A program made the translations under genes and the position numbers. From Crenothrix sp043729335 (lineage in GTDB: Bacteria > Pseudomonadota > Gammaproteobacteria > Methylococcales > Methylomonadaceae), in contig NZ_JAYTLQ010000054.1 of NCBI RefSeq assembly GCF_043729335.1, positions 62,001 to 126,000 of the forward strand: 64,000 bases of DNA, written 5' to 3'. Positions 26,944 to 37,308 of the stretch are shown piece by piece. Under the pieces are notes generated by a model, which saw nothing but the letters and a program-made list of their open reading frames with translations, was not told the DNA's origin and did no database searches. Positions within the stretch are counted from its first letter, which is position 1; each line of letters opens with the position of its first letter.

Positions 26944-28017
26944 TTATTCAACACCATTTTTAACAGTGGCGACTGACTCATTAACACCCTGCTTAATCTC
27001 GTCGGACACAAAATGCTGCGCGGGCAAAGTCTTATCCAAATAATCAATAAAGTCAGGGGTTGTATTCATGGCTTTTTCATACAAGTCTTTAACCAGATCA
27101 ACGCGTCCGGCATCCGCTTGAGTTGACCATTTAAAAATCGCCTTAGCAGCCTCGATTTCTCCCATGCTGGCCAAGGCTTCACCACCGGCCAACTGCATAT
27201 CTTCTTGGGCAGAGTTTTGCAACAAGTCATTCAACTTTGGAATCAATGCCGGATTAACCAAATTTGTCATGGCTTGCTTAACAATTTCCACGCGCTCAGG
27301 ATCGTTATTCTCAGTTAAAGTTTGAACGAACATATCCAGCGTTGTCGGCGTACCTATACTGGCCATAACATTAGCAATAGCCGATAAAAACTCAGTATCC
27401 TGGATTTTCCAAGCCGCTTCAAATACAGGCGCTAACTCGGTATTAGGATGTTCGCGCCAGGATTCCGGCGCAAATTTACTGATGGCATGAAACGCCGATA
27501 ATTTAACATCCGGCTCTTGCAGTAAGCCTTCGCTCACTAAGCGCATTAATATCTCGGCAGCTTTATAGTTACCCACTTCACCGAGTATGCTTACCAACAC
27601 TTGCTGCGCCGTGGTATCGAGTATGCCTTGTCTAAAACGGGACAACAAATCCTCATAAATAGCACTGCCCGGCTCTTTATGCAAACGCATAATCAAAGCA
27701 TTTTCTAGGCCTATCTGTGTTTTTTCACCCCGCTGAAAGCCCGCTAACAGGTTTTGCCATATAGCTTGCGTGGTCAAGTTAGCAAAACTAGCAGCCTGGT
27801 CTGCAACTTGGCTGTCAGATTCGATAAACTCTTCCGGCACAACCTGCTTGGCCTTAACGGGTGACTTTACAACACTATGATTAACATCGCTGGTTGCGTT
27901 TTGCAATGCAGGCAAACCCCAACGGTTAGCGACGAAGACGCCCACAGCACCTATCAACAACGTTACAATCAAACCGGTGAGGTATTTTGGATTTATCACA
28001 GTGTTATCACCCCTCAT
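26944..28017 (-). CDS. Membrane-anchored HEAT-like repeat protein
   Basis: A 357-residue protein with one N-terminal membrane segment (YLTGLIVTLLIGAVGVFVANRWG, about 12-34) and a large periplasmic helical domain. The helices come in pairs such as AAEILMRLVSEGLLQEPDVKLSAFHAISKFAP and IPKLNDLLQNSAQEDMQLAGGEALASMGEIEAAKAIF, as in HEAT or armadillo-like repeats, so a scaffold or binding role is likely. The start is taken at ATG 28015-28017; a TTG just before and a GTG nine codons later (AGGGG upstream) are alternatives. It lies downstream of the lipase-like gene on the same strand. Confidence 0.6.
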   Translation of the reverse strand: MRGDNTVINPKYLTGLIVTLLIGAVGVFVANRWGLPALQNATSDVNHSVVKSPVKAKQVVPEEFIESDSQVADQAASFANLTTQAIWQNLLAGFQRGEKTQIGLENALIMRLHKEPGSAIYEDLLSRFRQGILDTTAQQVLVSILGEVGNYKAAEILMRLVSEGLLQEPDVKLSAFHAISKFAPESWREHPNTELAPVFEAAWKIQDTEFLSAIANVMASIGTPTTLDMFVQTLTENNDPERVEIVKQAMTNLVNPALIPKLNDLLQNSAQEDMQLAGGEALASMGEIEAAKAIFKWSTQADAGRVDLVKDLYEKAMNTTPDFIDYLDKTLPAQHFVSDEIKQGVNESVATVKNGVE

Positions 28018-28080
28018 CAAAAGCTTTAAAGCCAGTGTCAGAAAAAATAGCTTATCAGGATTATTGCCAGATTATTTTAA

Positions 28081-29235
28081 TTACCAGCCTAATCGCTTGT
28101 ACATATTTCTCAATGCTATCGCCAAATCGAGTGTTTGCTCTGTTTCAGCAATATGAACACGATTTGCTCTTGCATAAGGCACCACTGCATTATTCCAGCC
28201 TTTCAACAAGCTCATTTTTTGGCTATTAACCGGCACAATGCCATCGCCTCTTAAAAGATCGCGAGCACGTCCATTTAACACTGCATTTAAGCCGTCGCCA
28301 GAAGGTTTACCTCTTATACGACTACCAAATATATCGTAGCCACAGCCACTTTCTTCATCAATAGGATCGCCACCTAAACAGCCAAACTTAATACGGTCAT
28401 AAGACAATTGCGAAAACTTAATTTTGGGTAACGCAGTAACCTTAGCATTCAGGACGTTAAGAACCGGTGATATTTCCGATAAAAAGCTAATGGTAGGGGC
28501 TTTTAAATCCAGGCCTCCGATATCTTTAATTGCAAAAGAGTTAATAAAACGCCAATCATCTGCGCAGTCGCTGGTATCAAACAGACCATCATGATCTGAT
28601 TCCGGTAAGCATTTCTTGGCCATATAGGTGTAATAGCGACCTAATGGCGAACCCGCATGAGGCGTTCCGGTAGTAATAAGACCCACCACGTTAACTTTAA
28701 GCGCACTCGTGCTGCTTTGCAAAAAGGCTCTGGCCGCAATACCGCCGCGACTATGCCCCAAAAACACAATTTGCGCCGTTGTGCCTAACCGGGTTCTTAT
28801 GCGGCGAATCACGCCTTCAATTTCTTTGCCTAATGTGTCATACGTTGAATAGTCACCGGAACATCCTCCCGCTTCCGAACAGATTTTTTTATCCAGGCCT
28901 TTAGGGGCTGTGCTTAGCCGATCATAAGCGCCAAAATTAAAACGCATGCAATAAACGCCTTCACTATTGGGTTTTATAACGATGGTCGGAAACTTAGGAT
29001 CCCGAACATTGGTACATTGCCCATCAAACCCAGCGCTATTATCAACCAGCTTATTCCATGTTGAGCCATTGGAATTCATGCCATGTAACAGCAAAACAAC
29101 TTGTTTAGGTTTTACAGCAGCAATGGCATCATTAGCCACACTCAAACTACCTAGCGTCGTTAGCGTTAATATCAATAGCGCATAAACGCCATAACTGCGC
29201 TTAAAGCCGCGCCAAAAATCGAACGAAATCACCAT
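28081..29235 (-). CDS. Secreted alpha/beta hydrolase (lipase/PGAP1-like)
   Basis: A 384-residue exported hydrolase. The ATG at 29233-29235, with AAGGA seven bases before, gives a signal peptide whose core is VYALLILTLTTLGSLSVA. The mature protein starts with VVLLLHGMNSNGSTWNKLVD (oxyanion strand and HG motif) and has the nucleophile elbow GHSRGGIAAR. A histidine near the C-terminus, in RVHIAETEQT, is a candidate triad member. Two or more cysteine pairs occur. It resembles lipases and PGAP1-like acyl hydrolases; the substrate is unknown. The next gene on the strand is the HEAT-like protein. Confidence 0.75.
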   Translation of the reverse strand: MVISFDFWRGFKRSYGVYALLILTLTTLGSLSVANDAIAAVKPKQVVLLLHGMNSNGSTWNKLVDNSAGFDGQCTNVRDPKFPTIVIKPNSEGVYCMRFNFGAYDRLSTAPKGLDKKICSEAGGCSGDYSTYDTLGKEIEGVIRRIRTRLGTTAQIVFLGHSRGGIAARAFLQSSTSALKVNVVGLITTGTPHAGSPLGRYYTYMAKKCLPESDHDGLFDTSDCADDWRFINSFAIKDIGGLDLKAPTISFLSEISPVLNVLNAKVTALPKIKFSQLSYDRIKFGCLGGDPIDEESGCGYDIFGSRIRGKPSGDGLNAVLNGRARDLLRGDGIVPVNSQKMSLLKGWNNAVVPYARANRVHIAETEQTLDLAIALRNMYKRLGW

Positions 29236-29586
29236 AAATTTTCCTTGATAAAACAATAATAAGGGATAGCCCAATAGTTAGACTAATAGAATTGATTCTC
29301 CACCACATGCACGCAAGCTGTCAAGGCGACTGTTTTAAGCTTCTGCACAAAGTTACCCACAATTTGTGTGGATAACTCTGTGCATAACTTGTTTTTTACA
29401 GCGCTTAACACCCGTTTTTATTACAGTTTTATTACATTGCACATAAATAATACAGTTTTACAAATTTATTGACAATCAACAACTTAACATTTCCATAGGA
29501 TATTTCTTACGTTAATGTAAGCAATTTACGCGGCAAATTTTTATTTGTGCATAATCCTTGACAAACCCCCATCTGTAAACTAGCGG
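29236..29586. other. AT-rich intergenic region upstream of the lipase gene
   Basis: About 350 bases between the hrpA end and the lipase start. It contains the DnaA-box-like cluster at 29353-29387, several TTTTATTACA repeats, and a GTTAATGTAAGCAATTTACG stretch near 29510. No gene is supported. Confidence 0.5.
29353..29387. promoter_or_regulatory. Cluster of three DnaA-box-like 9-mers
   Basis: Within 35 bases lie TTACCCACA (one mismatch to TTATCCACA), TGTGGATAA (perfect match on the minus strand) and TGTGCATAA (one mismatch). The flanks are AT-rich. This could be a DnaA-regulated promoter or a titration site. Chance occurrence of one box is likely in AT-rich DNA, but three this close is less so. 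Confidence 0.4.
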
Positions 29587-32500
29587 TCATTGTTCATCCC
29601 AAGCCTTATCCAAACGTTTGGCAGAAATGGGATACGCTGTTTTAAGTTGCTGAGCAAACAGCGAAACTCTAAGCTCTTCCAATGCCCAGCGAAAAAACTC
29701 CTGCTCAGGAATGACGCGCTCCTTCTTCATTCTTTTCTCAACATCTTTCCAATAACGTATGGCGTAACGATTAATCTCCTGCACTTTTTGCGGATCGTTA
29801 ATGCGCTTGTCCAATCGGTACTGAATGGCCTTTAAATAACGCGGCATAGCTTTAAGTTGCTGATAAGGCGTATTGTGGATAAAACCGCCATAGACCAGAA
29901 GACTTAACTGCTCGGCAGTATCTTTTGCCAGTGGATCGTTACTATTAAATGATTGCAGTTGGGTTTTAATAGTTCCATAACACTGCATTATTTCCAGCGC
30001 TACTTTACCCACCTCATTGGCAATGCCAACAAAGTGAGCTTTATTTTCCTGCAAACTGCGCTCAAACTCCTGCTGGGTACGGATAGTTTTACCTTCAATA
30101 AAGACACTGTGCAAAATCAGATACAACAGATCGTTCTTATAAGATACGTCAGCATTGTCCTGAATAATCGGATGTTTCGGCAAACGATGGTAAATCAATT
30201 CCACCGCCGCTGATTGCGGTACATTCTTCAATACATAAGTGCATTCTTTGCGTAACTGCAACTGAAACAGCCGCATGAGTCCTATTTGATGTTGATGTGC
30301 CGCTTTTTTCTGGGTGTCAAAAATACGCACGCCCACCGCGTCACCTTCATCAATAATGGCCGGAAAGCCAATAAAACGCTGACCTTTCTGAATAAATTCA
30401 TAGGTCTCCGGCAAATCATCAAAACCCCATTGTATAAAGCCGGTGTATTGCAATTCGTCCGAGGCGATCTGATCAAAACTATCGCCTGCTTCAATGGCAT
30501 ATTTGGCTTGAAATTTTTTTAAATCCCGGCCGTAATCCAGTAGTTTGTCCTGATCATCAATCACCCGGAAATTCATTTTCAAATGCTCAGCCACAGCGTC
30601 CATCGCCCAGGCATTGATTGGAATGGCTTCACCGGTTAACTTGCGCAGCCGATTACCTAACCATTCCTGCATTGCACCTTTAAAATCCGGCTCAATCTCC
30701 AAACAGTGTTTAACGGTTTCTGGCACGGGCACAAAATTTTTGCGGATTTGTTTAGGCAGTGCTTTAATTAAGGCAATACATTTTTCTTCCAGTAACCCTG
30801 GCACCAACCAATCAAACGGCGCTTGCGAAATTTGATTGAGCTGATGCACGGGAATCAACGCAGTCACTCCATCTTCATTATGGCCGGGTTCAAAACGGTA
30901 TTGCAGGGTAAACGTCAGATTACCGACTTTTTTGCTGTCAGGGTAATCCCATTCGTTAATGACATCTTCCTGTTCGCGGGTTAAATCTTCCTTGGTTAAA
31001 AACAGGATTTTTGGGTTAGCCCGTTCGGCGGTTTTACGCCAGGTATCCAGGTTAACGCCACTGAAAACTTCCGCAGGCAATTTGCTGTCATAAAATTGAT
31101 ACAACCATTGCTCATCCTCTACCAAATCCACACGCCGGCCTTTGTGCTGGATAATACCAACTTCTTCCAGTAACTTCTGGTTAGCGCTATAAAAGGGGGC
31201 GTTGCTGTGGTAATCATGATCCACCAGCGCAGAACGGATAAAAATCTCCCGTGCAGCTTTGGCATCAACGTGGTCGTAAGGAATCTTGCGCCCGGCCTGC
31301 AAGGTCAGCCCATATAACAAAGTACGCGCAGATACCATGCAGCGTGCGCCTTTCTTTTCCCAGTGCGGGTCAAAATAGTTGTGCTTTACCAAATGCGGCG
31401 CACAAGCTTCTATCCATTCCGGCTCGACACGTGCGACGGTACGTGCGTACACTTTACTGGTTTCCACTTGCTCGGCGGCCATAATCCATTTGGGCTTAAC
31501 CTTATGCAAGCCAGAACCCGGGAAAATAAAAAACTTCAGCGCCCTTGCGCCCAGATATTCGTACGGGTCATGCCTAAAACCAATGTTGGACAGCAACCCC
31601 GTCAACAAGGCACGGTGGATTTTTTCATAACTGGCAGGGTCGGTGTTGGGATGAAATTTTAAATCACCCTTCACCACCTGCATAATTTGGGCGTGGATGT
31701 CGAACCATTCCCGCATCCGTATGTAAGACAGAAAATTTTCCGTGCAATATTTACGCAACTTGCTGTTAGACAGATGCTTTTTTTGTTCCTCAAAGGTATT
31801 CCAGACATTGAGCAGCGTCAAAAAATCGGACTCAGGATGCCGGAATGCCAGATGTTTGGCATCGGCTTGCTGCATTTTATCGGCAGGCTTTTCGCGTGGG
31901 TCTTGCACGCTTAAGGCTGCAACAATAATAGCCACTTCGGTTAAGCAATGTTCTTCAGCAGCGGCGAGTAACATCCGCGCCAGTTTAGGGTCGGTAGGAA
32001 ATTTGGCCAGTTGCTTACCAATATCAGTGAGCTTACCGGCCTTATCCAGCGCATTGACTTCGGCCAGCATGGTTTTGCCGTCACGGATCATCTTGTCATC
32101 GGGCGGCTCCAGAAATGGAAAATCGCCAATATCGCCCAAATTGAGCGCGGCCATCTGCAAAATCACCGCCGACAAATTGGTGCGCATGATTTCCGGTTCG
32201 GTAAATTCCGGTCTGGCCAGATAATCATCATGCGAATACAGCCGTATACAAATACCTTCCGCTACACGCCCACAGCGCCCTGCCCGTTGATTGGCGCTAG
32301 ATTGGGATATCCGCTCTATCGGCAAACGCTGAATTTTACTGCGGTGGCTGTAACGGCTGATACGGGCATGACCGGTATCGATCACGCAGCGGATACCGGG
32401 CACGGTGAGCGAGGTTTCGGCGACATTGGTGGACAGCACGATGCGTATCTTGCCACCTTTGGGATTAAACACCCGTTCCTGTTCGCTGACGCTGAGCTTG

Positions 32501-33477
32501 GAATACAACGGCAAGATGTCATATTTGCTCGGATGGTGTTTTTTCAGCGATTCGGTGGTTTCGCGAATTTCGCGCTCGCCACTGAGAAAGATTAAAACAT
32601 CGCCGCGCAAATCCCGGTACAGCTCATCGACCGCATCAAGAATGGCATTTTGCAAATCATCGCTGGTTTCATCTTCCTCTTCCTCTTTGATCTCAATAGG
32701 CCGATAGCGGGTATCAACCGAATAGGTGCGGCCTGATACTTCAATAATCGGTGCATTGTCAAAATGGGTGGAAAATCGCTCGGTATCAATGGTCGCGGAG
32801 GTGACGATGAGCTTTAAATCCGGACGCTTAGGCAACAGCCATTTCATGTAACCCAACAGAAAATCGATGTTTAAACTGCGCTCATGGGCTTCATCGATAA
32901 TAATAGTGTCGTATTGATTGAGGTACGGGTCGTTTTGCGACTCGGCCAGCAAAATGCCGTCGGTCATTAACTTAATCAACGAGTCGGCATGGGTGCGGTC
33001 ATTAAAACGAATTTTATAACCGACCGATTTGCCCATGGTTTCGCCCAGTTCTTCGGCAATACGGTCGGCGACTGTACGAGCGGCAATGCGCCGTGGCTGG
33101 GTGTGGCCAATAAAACCGGAACTACCACGGCCAATCGACAAACAAATTTTGGGCAACTGCGTGGTTTTGCCGGATCCGGTTTCCCCGCACACAATAACCA
33201 CCTGATTGTCTTGTATCAGCTTGGCGATGTCGTCTTTTTTACCGGTCACTGGTAAATCAGGAAAATTCAGTACTGGAATACTGGCCAGGCGCTTGCTTCT
33301 GGCCGCCAGGGATTTTTCCAGTTGCCTGACCAAGCTGTTCAGTTTTTCATCGGAATGTTTGCCTTTTTGATAATCCGTGCGGCAACTGTCTAATCGACGC
33401 TTTAAGCCATGCCGATCTTGGCCTAGGCACTGGGGTAATTGGGCGGTGAGTTGTTTGATTAAATCAGAAGTAGACAT
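29587..33477 (-). CDS. hrpA: ATP-dependent RNA helicase HrpA
   Basis: A 1296-residue DEAH-box helicase, the usual length for full HrpA. Motif I GETGSGKT is at 98-105, motif II DEAH at 195-198, motif III SATIDTERF follows, and motif VI is SANQRAGRCGRVAEG. These are followed by winged-helix, ratchet and OB-like parts and the long HrpA-specific C-terminal extension (FDWLVPGLLEEKCIALIKALPKQIRKNFVP). HrpA acts on RNA and helps resolve stalled or collided ribosomes in E. coli. The gene is single and intact. Confidence 0.97.
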   Translation of the reverse strand: MSTSDLIKQLTAQLPQCLGQDRHGLKRRLDSCRTDYQKGKHSDEKLNSLVRQLEKSLAARSKRLASIPVLNFPDLPVTGKKDDIAKLIQDNQVVIVCGETGSGKTTQLPKICLSIGRGSSGFIGHTQPRRIAARTVADRIAEELGETMGKSVGYKIRFNDRTHADSLIKLMTDGILLAESQNDPYLNQYDTIIIDEAHERSLNIDFLLGYMKWLLPKRPDLKLIVTSATIDTERFSTHFDNAPIIEVSGRTYSVDTRYRPIEIKEEEEDETSDDLQNAILDAVDELYRDLRGDVLIFLSGEREIRETTESLKKHHPSKYDILPLYSKLSVSEQERVFNPKGGKIRIVLSTNVAETSLTVPGIRCVIDTGHARISRYSHRSKIQRLPIERISQSSANQRAGRCGRVAEGICIRLYSHDDYLARPEFTEPEIMRTNLSAVILQMAALNLGDIGDFPFLEPPDDKMIRDGKTMLAEVNALDKAGKLTDIGKQLAKFPTDPKLARMLLAAAEEHCLTEVAIIVAALSVQDPREKPADKMQQADAKHLAFRHPESDFLTLLNVWNTFEEQKKHLSNSKLRKYCTENFLSYIRMREWFDIHAQIMQVVKGDLKFHPNTDPASYEKIHRALLTGLLSNIGFRHDPYEYLGARALKFFIFPGSGLHKVKPKWIMAAEQVETSKVYARTVARVEPEWIEACAPHLVKHNYFDPHWEKKGARCMVSARTLLYGLTLQAGRKIPYDHVDAKAAREIFIRSALVDHDYHSNAPFYSANQKLLEEVGIIQHKGRRVDLVEDEQWLYQFYDSKLPAEVFSGVNLDTWRKTAERANPKILFLTKEDLTREQEDVINEWDYPDSKKVGNLTFTLQYRFEPGHNEDGVTALIPVHQLNQISQAPFDWLVPGLLEEKCIALIKALPKQIRKNFVPVPETVKHCLEIEPDFKGAMQEWLGNRLRKLTGEAIPINAWAMDAVAEHLKMNFRVIDDQDKLLDYGRDLKKFQAKYAIEAGDSFDQIASDELQYTGFIQWGFDDLPETYEFIQKGQRFIGFPAIIDEGDAVGVRIFDTQKKAAHQHQIGLMRLFQLQLRKECTYVLKNVPQSAAVELIYHRLPKHPIIQDNADVSYKNDLLYLILHSVFIEGKTIRTQQEFERSLQENKAHFVGIANEVGKVALEIMQCYGTIKTQLQSFNSNDPLAKDTAEQLSLLVYGGFIHNTPYQQLKAMPRYLKAIQYRLDKRINDPQKVQEINRYAIRYWKDVEKRMKKERVIPEQEFFRWALEELRVSLFAQQLKTAYPISAKRLDKAWDEQ

Positions 33478-33816
33478 TAATGGCAGATTAAATATTTGAG
33501 AAAGGGGGGATGTTACAAGTGTAAGAGATGTGGGGCTTAGCGGGAATTATAGGTACATCGGATACAACATACTCAATTAAATCCCATAACTCATGCTAGC
33601 AACGTGAAGATATAGCTGAGCGAGTAAGCGCGAATTTATTCGTAGTGTACCCAGCTTGTTGGGGTGAGGTAACGAACCCCAACGATACAGTGCATTTTAA
33701 TGTTGGGGTTCCTATCGTCACCCCAACGCTAGTAACATTACACTTTGTCCCACCTTAAGTGTTGGATAGCCAGCATTTTAATCGATTTACCACGAACCGG
33801 ATCAATCAAACCACCA
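33478..33816. other. Intergenic region between dnaE and hrpA
   Basis: About 340 bases between the dnaE end and the hrpA start, with the palindromic repeat at 33658-33727 in its centre. No gene is supported. Confidence 0.55.
33658..33727. repeat. Nested palindromic repeat (GTTGGGGT...ACCCCAAC twice)
   Basis: Two 26-base arms at 33658-33683 and 33702-33727 are near-perfect inverted copies of each other, and each arm is itself a palindrome (GTTGGGGT at one end, ACCCCAAC at the other). The whole can fold into one long or two short hairpins. It lies in the dnaE-hrpA spacer. The core resembles the GTTGGGTT arms at 8298-8338. Confidence 0.75.
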
Positions 33817-36800
33817 TCAGCGATATTTAATTTGTACCGCTGCTGCTCCCAGCAAAGCCCTCAACTGCCCAACCAGTGCATCGGTAGGAAATACCCGCCA
33901 CTGATCACTAAATTGCACATTAGCCTGCTCAGTGCCTGTACTGTAATTAAGAATAATGGGACAAGAACCTCCAGCACAAGGCTGTAAAATGGTGCGTAAC
34001 TTAGCGGTAAACACCTCGGTAGGCAAGGAGTTTTCTGAGGTATTCCACGTTAAATGAATATGACGTGCAAAAGCAACCCGCGCTTGATCAATACTATAGA
34101 GCTTGTTTGCACTCAAGCGCAACGTGCCCAAATAGTCATCTACACCCAATTCGCCTTCGGCCACTAACAAAGTGTCACGGACAAAAATATCACGGTAGCT
34201 GTCATAAATTGGCCCAAAAGCGGCAATTTCCAATCGACCCGTTTTATCATCTATTGTGGCAAAGCCCATGGTCTTGCCGTTTTTAGTCTGACGGGTACGT
34301 ACTTCCACTACCAAACCCGCCACGCGCACATTCATCTTGCCTTTAGAACGCTCCATGCTTTCCAGTAAAGACGCAATACTGCCCTGAGTAAACTGTTGCA
34401 ATTCCGGCAAGTACTGTTCAATAGGGTGACCGGTTAAAAATAAACCCAAAGTTAACTTTTCCGCCGCCAACCGTTCGTTCTCTGTCCACGGCTGTACAGG
34501 TATGGCGTAGGCAGCGTTGTCGGTAGCATCCGCTGACTCCGACATTAAACCGAACAAATCATCCTGCCCGGTTTGTGCCATTTTGCCATGCTGTTCGGCC
34601 ACTTTTAAGGCCATGGGCAATTCTGCCAAATGTGCGGCGCGGTTATCATCAAACACATCAAACGCACCGGCACGAATCAAAGCTTCCAGCACGCGGCGAT
34701 TAAACTTACGTAAATCCACGCGCTGACATAAATCATACAAGCCAGTAAAATCACCTTGTGCAGTGCGATTTTCGAGCATATCTTCAATAGCCGCTTGCCC
34801 CACGCCTTTTAACGCGCCCAAGCCATAAACAATATGGCCTTTAGCATCAACGGTAAAACGGTAATTAGATACATTAATATGCGGCGGACAAATCACCAGC
34901 TTCATTTGCCGACATTCTTCGATCAGCACCACCACCTTATCGGTATTATCCATATCGGATGACAACACCGCCGCCATAAATTCTGCCGGATAATGGGTTT
35001 TTAGCCACGCAGTTTGATAAGCCACCAGCGCATACGCAGCCGAGTGTGATTTATTAAAACCGTAACCGGCAAATTTTTCCATTAAATCGAACACATAGGT
35101 AGCGATTTTTTCATCAATCTGGTTAGCAACCGCACCGGTAGTGAACTTTTCACGTTCCTTGGCCATTTCCTCCGGCTTTTTCTTTCCCATAGCGCGGCGC
35201 AGCATATCCGCACCACCCAGCGTGTAGCTCGCCAGCTCGCGGGCAATCTGCATCACCTGCTCCTGATACAAAATAACACCGTTGGTAGGTTTTAAAATAG
35301 ATTCCAGCAAAGTGTGTGCATAGACCGCCTTGGTGCCATGCTTTACATTAATGTAATCATCTACCATCCCCGATTCCAATGGCCCCGGCCTGAACAAAGC
35401 CACCAAGGCGATAATGTCATCAAAGCAATCGGGTTTAAGCTTTTTAATCAACTCTTTCATGCCGCGCGATTCCAGCTGAAACACGGCAGTAGTTAAGCCA
35501 TATTTCAATAGCTCATAAGTTGCAGCATCATCGCGTGGAATCAGGGTAATATCGACTAAAACAGCGTTGGTTTGCTGTTTTTTAAGGTTAATGGTTTGCA
35601 GCGCCCAATCGATAATCGTTAGTGTACGCAGCCCTAAAAAGTCAAACTTAACCAAGCCGACCGCTTCAACGTCGTCTTTATCAAATTGCGTGACCAAATT
35701 ACCGCCGCCCTGCTCACAATACAGCGGGGTAAAATCGGTAAGTTTGGTCGGTGAAATCACCACACCACCCGCGTGTTTACCGGCGTTTCTGACCGTACCT
35801 TCTAAAATCAAACACATATCAATCAGCGCTTTGACTTCTTCTTCACTGTCGTAAAGTTGTTTTAAATCTGGACTGTCCTTTAAAGCTTTGGTTAGCGTCA
35901 TGCCAATTTCAAACGGCACCAGTTTGGCTAACCGGTCAACAAAACCGTAAGCATGACCCAATACACGCCCGACATCACGGATCACCGCTTTGGCCGCCAT
36001 CGAGCCGTAAGTGATAATTTGCGCAACATGATCTCGGCCATAATGCCGTGCCACATAGTCTATAACTTCATCGCGCCGATCCATGCAAAAATCAATATCA
36101 AAGTCGGGCATGGAAACACGTTCAGGATTTAAAAACCGCTCAAACAATAAATCGAACTCAATCGGATCCAGATCGGTAATTTTAAGCGCATACGCTACCA
36201 GTGAACCCGCACCGGAACCACGCCCCGGCCCTACCGGAATTAGCTCATTTTTTGCCCACTGGATAAAATCGGCGACAATCATAAAATAACCTGGAAAACC
36301 CATTTGAGTAATCATTTTTAACTCAAAATCCAGGCGCTCGTAATACACAAGGCGATTTTCCGCATCCGTGCCTTTACCCACCGCAGGCGAATGCGCTAAA
36401 CGCTGTTCCAAACCTTGCAGCGCAGCTTGAGCCATAAATTCACTGAGCGTCATCCCTTGCGGCACCGGAAAATCAGGCAGAAAGTTTTTACCCAGCGTTA
36501 AGGTTAAATTGCAGCGTTTGGCGATTTCTACGGTGTTTTCCAAAGCTTCGGGAATATCAGCAAACAGCGCCTGCATTTCCTCGCTAGTGCGCAGGTATTG
36601 CTGGTTGGTATAGTCTTTCGGCCGGCGGTTATCATCCAGCACACGGCTCTGGTTAATACACACGCGTATTTCATGGGCAGCAAAATCTTTGGCGTGAATG
36701 AAGCGCACATCGTTAGTGGCAACTACGGGCAGACCCATCGCTAACGCCAATTCAACCGCTGCGGTTATATAACGTTCTTCATCAGGCTTGCCGATGCGTT

Positions 36801-37308
36801 GTAGCTCAAGGTAAAAGCTGTCTTTAAACAGGCTTTGCCAATAACTTGCCAAGCGCTTGGCGGCATCGATATTTTCAGCCAATAAGGCACGGCCTATATC
36901 GCCGCTCATAGCACCTGACAAGGCAATCAAGCCGCCATGATTTTCCTCCAACCATTCATACCGTAGCATCGGTACGCCTTGATGCTGGCCTTCCTGGTAG
37001 GCTTTGGAAATCAGTTCCGTTAAGGTGATATAGCCTTGATGATTATTGACCAACAAGGTTAATCGATAAGGGGTAGCCGGATCTTCGCTGTTGAAAATTA
37101 ACACATCAGCGCCAGCTATCGGTTTAACGCCTTGCCCTAAAGAAGCTTTGTAAAATTTAACCAGCCCAAACAGATTAGTGTGATCAGTCATGGCAACCGC
37201 AGGCATGTTTAACTCAGCTAAGCGTTTAACCAAAGGTTTAATTTTAACGATGCCGTCAACAAGCGAAAATTCGCTATGAAGCCGTAAATGGATAAAAGTG
37301 GGTTGCAT
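33817..37308 (-). CDS. dnaE: DNA polymerase III alpha subunit
   Basis: A 1163-residue replicative polymerase of the DnaE1 type. The N-terminal PHP domain starts LRLHSEFSLVDG (9-20). The polymerase core has GPGRGSGAGSLVAY, and the catalytic aspartates are in PDFDIDFCMDRR near residue 400. Further family blocks are RNAGKHAGGVVI, FRPGPLESGMVDDYI and GYGFNKSHSAAYALVAY. The C-terminus has tandem HhH and an OB domain (VRVAGLVVEVRTRQTKNGKTMGF). Length and order are those of E. coli DnaE. It stands alone on the minus strand. Confidence 0.98.
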   Translation of the reverse strand: MQPTFIHLRLHSEFSLVDGIVKIKPLVKRLAELNMPAVAMTDHTNLFGLVKFYKASLGQGVKPIAGADVLIFNSEDPATPYRLTLLVNNHQGYITLTELISKAYQEGQHQGVPMLRYEWLEENHGGLIALSGAMSGDIGRALLAENIDAAKRLASYWQSLFKDSFYLELQRIGKPDEERYITAAVELALAMGLPVVATNDVRFIHAKDFAAHEIRVCINQSRVLDDNRRPKDYTNQQYLRTSEEMQALFADIPEALENTVEIAKRCNLTLTLGKNFLPDFPVPQGMTLSEFMAQAALQGLEQRLAHSPAVGKGTDAENRLVYYERLDFELKMITQMGFPGYFMIVADFIQWAKNELIPVGPGRGSGAGSLVAYALKITDLDPIEFDLLFERFLNPERVSMPDFDIDFCMDRRDEVIDYVARHYGRDHVAQIITYGSMAAKAVIRDVGRVLGHAYGFVDRLAKLVPFEIGMTLTKALKDSPDLKQLYDSEEEVKALIDMCLILEGTVRNAGKHAGGVVISPTKLTDFTPLYCEQGGGNLVTQFDKDDVEAVGLVKFDFLGLRTLTIIDWALQTINLKKQQTNAVLVDITLIPRDDAATYELLKYGLTTAVFQLESRGMKELIKKLKPDCFDDIIALVALFRPGPLESGMVDDYINVKHGTKAVYAHTLLESILKPTNGVILYQEQVMQIARELASYTLGGADMLRRAMGKKKPEEMAKEREKFTTGAVANQIDEKIATYVFDLMEKFAGYGFNKSHSAAYALVAYQTAWLKTHYPAEFMAAVLSSDMDNTDKVVVLIEECRQMKLVICPPHINVSNYRFTVDAKGHIVYGLGALKGVGQAAIEDMLENRTAQGDFTGLYDLCQRVDLRKFNRRVLEALIRAGAFDVFDDNRAAHLAELPMALKVAEQHGKMAQTGQDDLFGLMSESADATDNAAYAIPVQPWTENERLAAEKLTLGLFLTGHPIEQYLPELQQFTQGSIASLLESMERSKGKMNVRVAGLVVEVRTRQTKNGKTMGFATIDDKTGRLEIAAFGPIYDSYRDIFVRDTLLVAEGELGVDDYLGTLRLSANKLYSIDQARVAFARHIHLTWNTSENSLPTEVFTAKLRTILQPCAGGSCPIILNYSTGTEQANVQFSDQWRVFPTDALVGQLRALLGAAAVQIKYR

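Noticed and set aside
29353..29387. Chromosomal replication origin
   Set aside because: Three DnaA-box-like sites are too few, no unwinding-element array is seen, and the neighbours (hrpA, lipase) are not typical origin genes.
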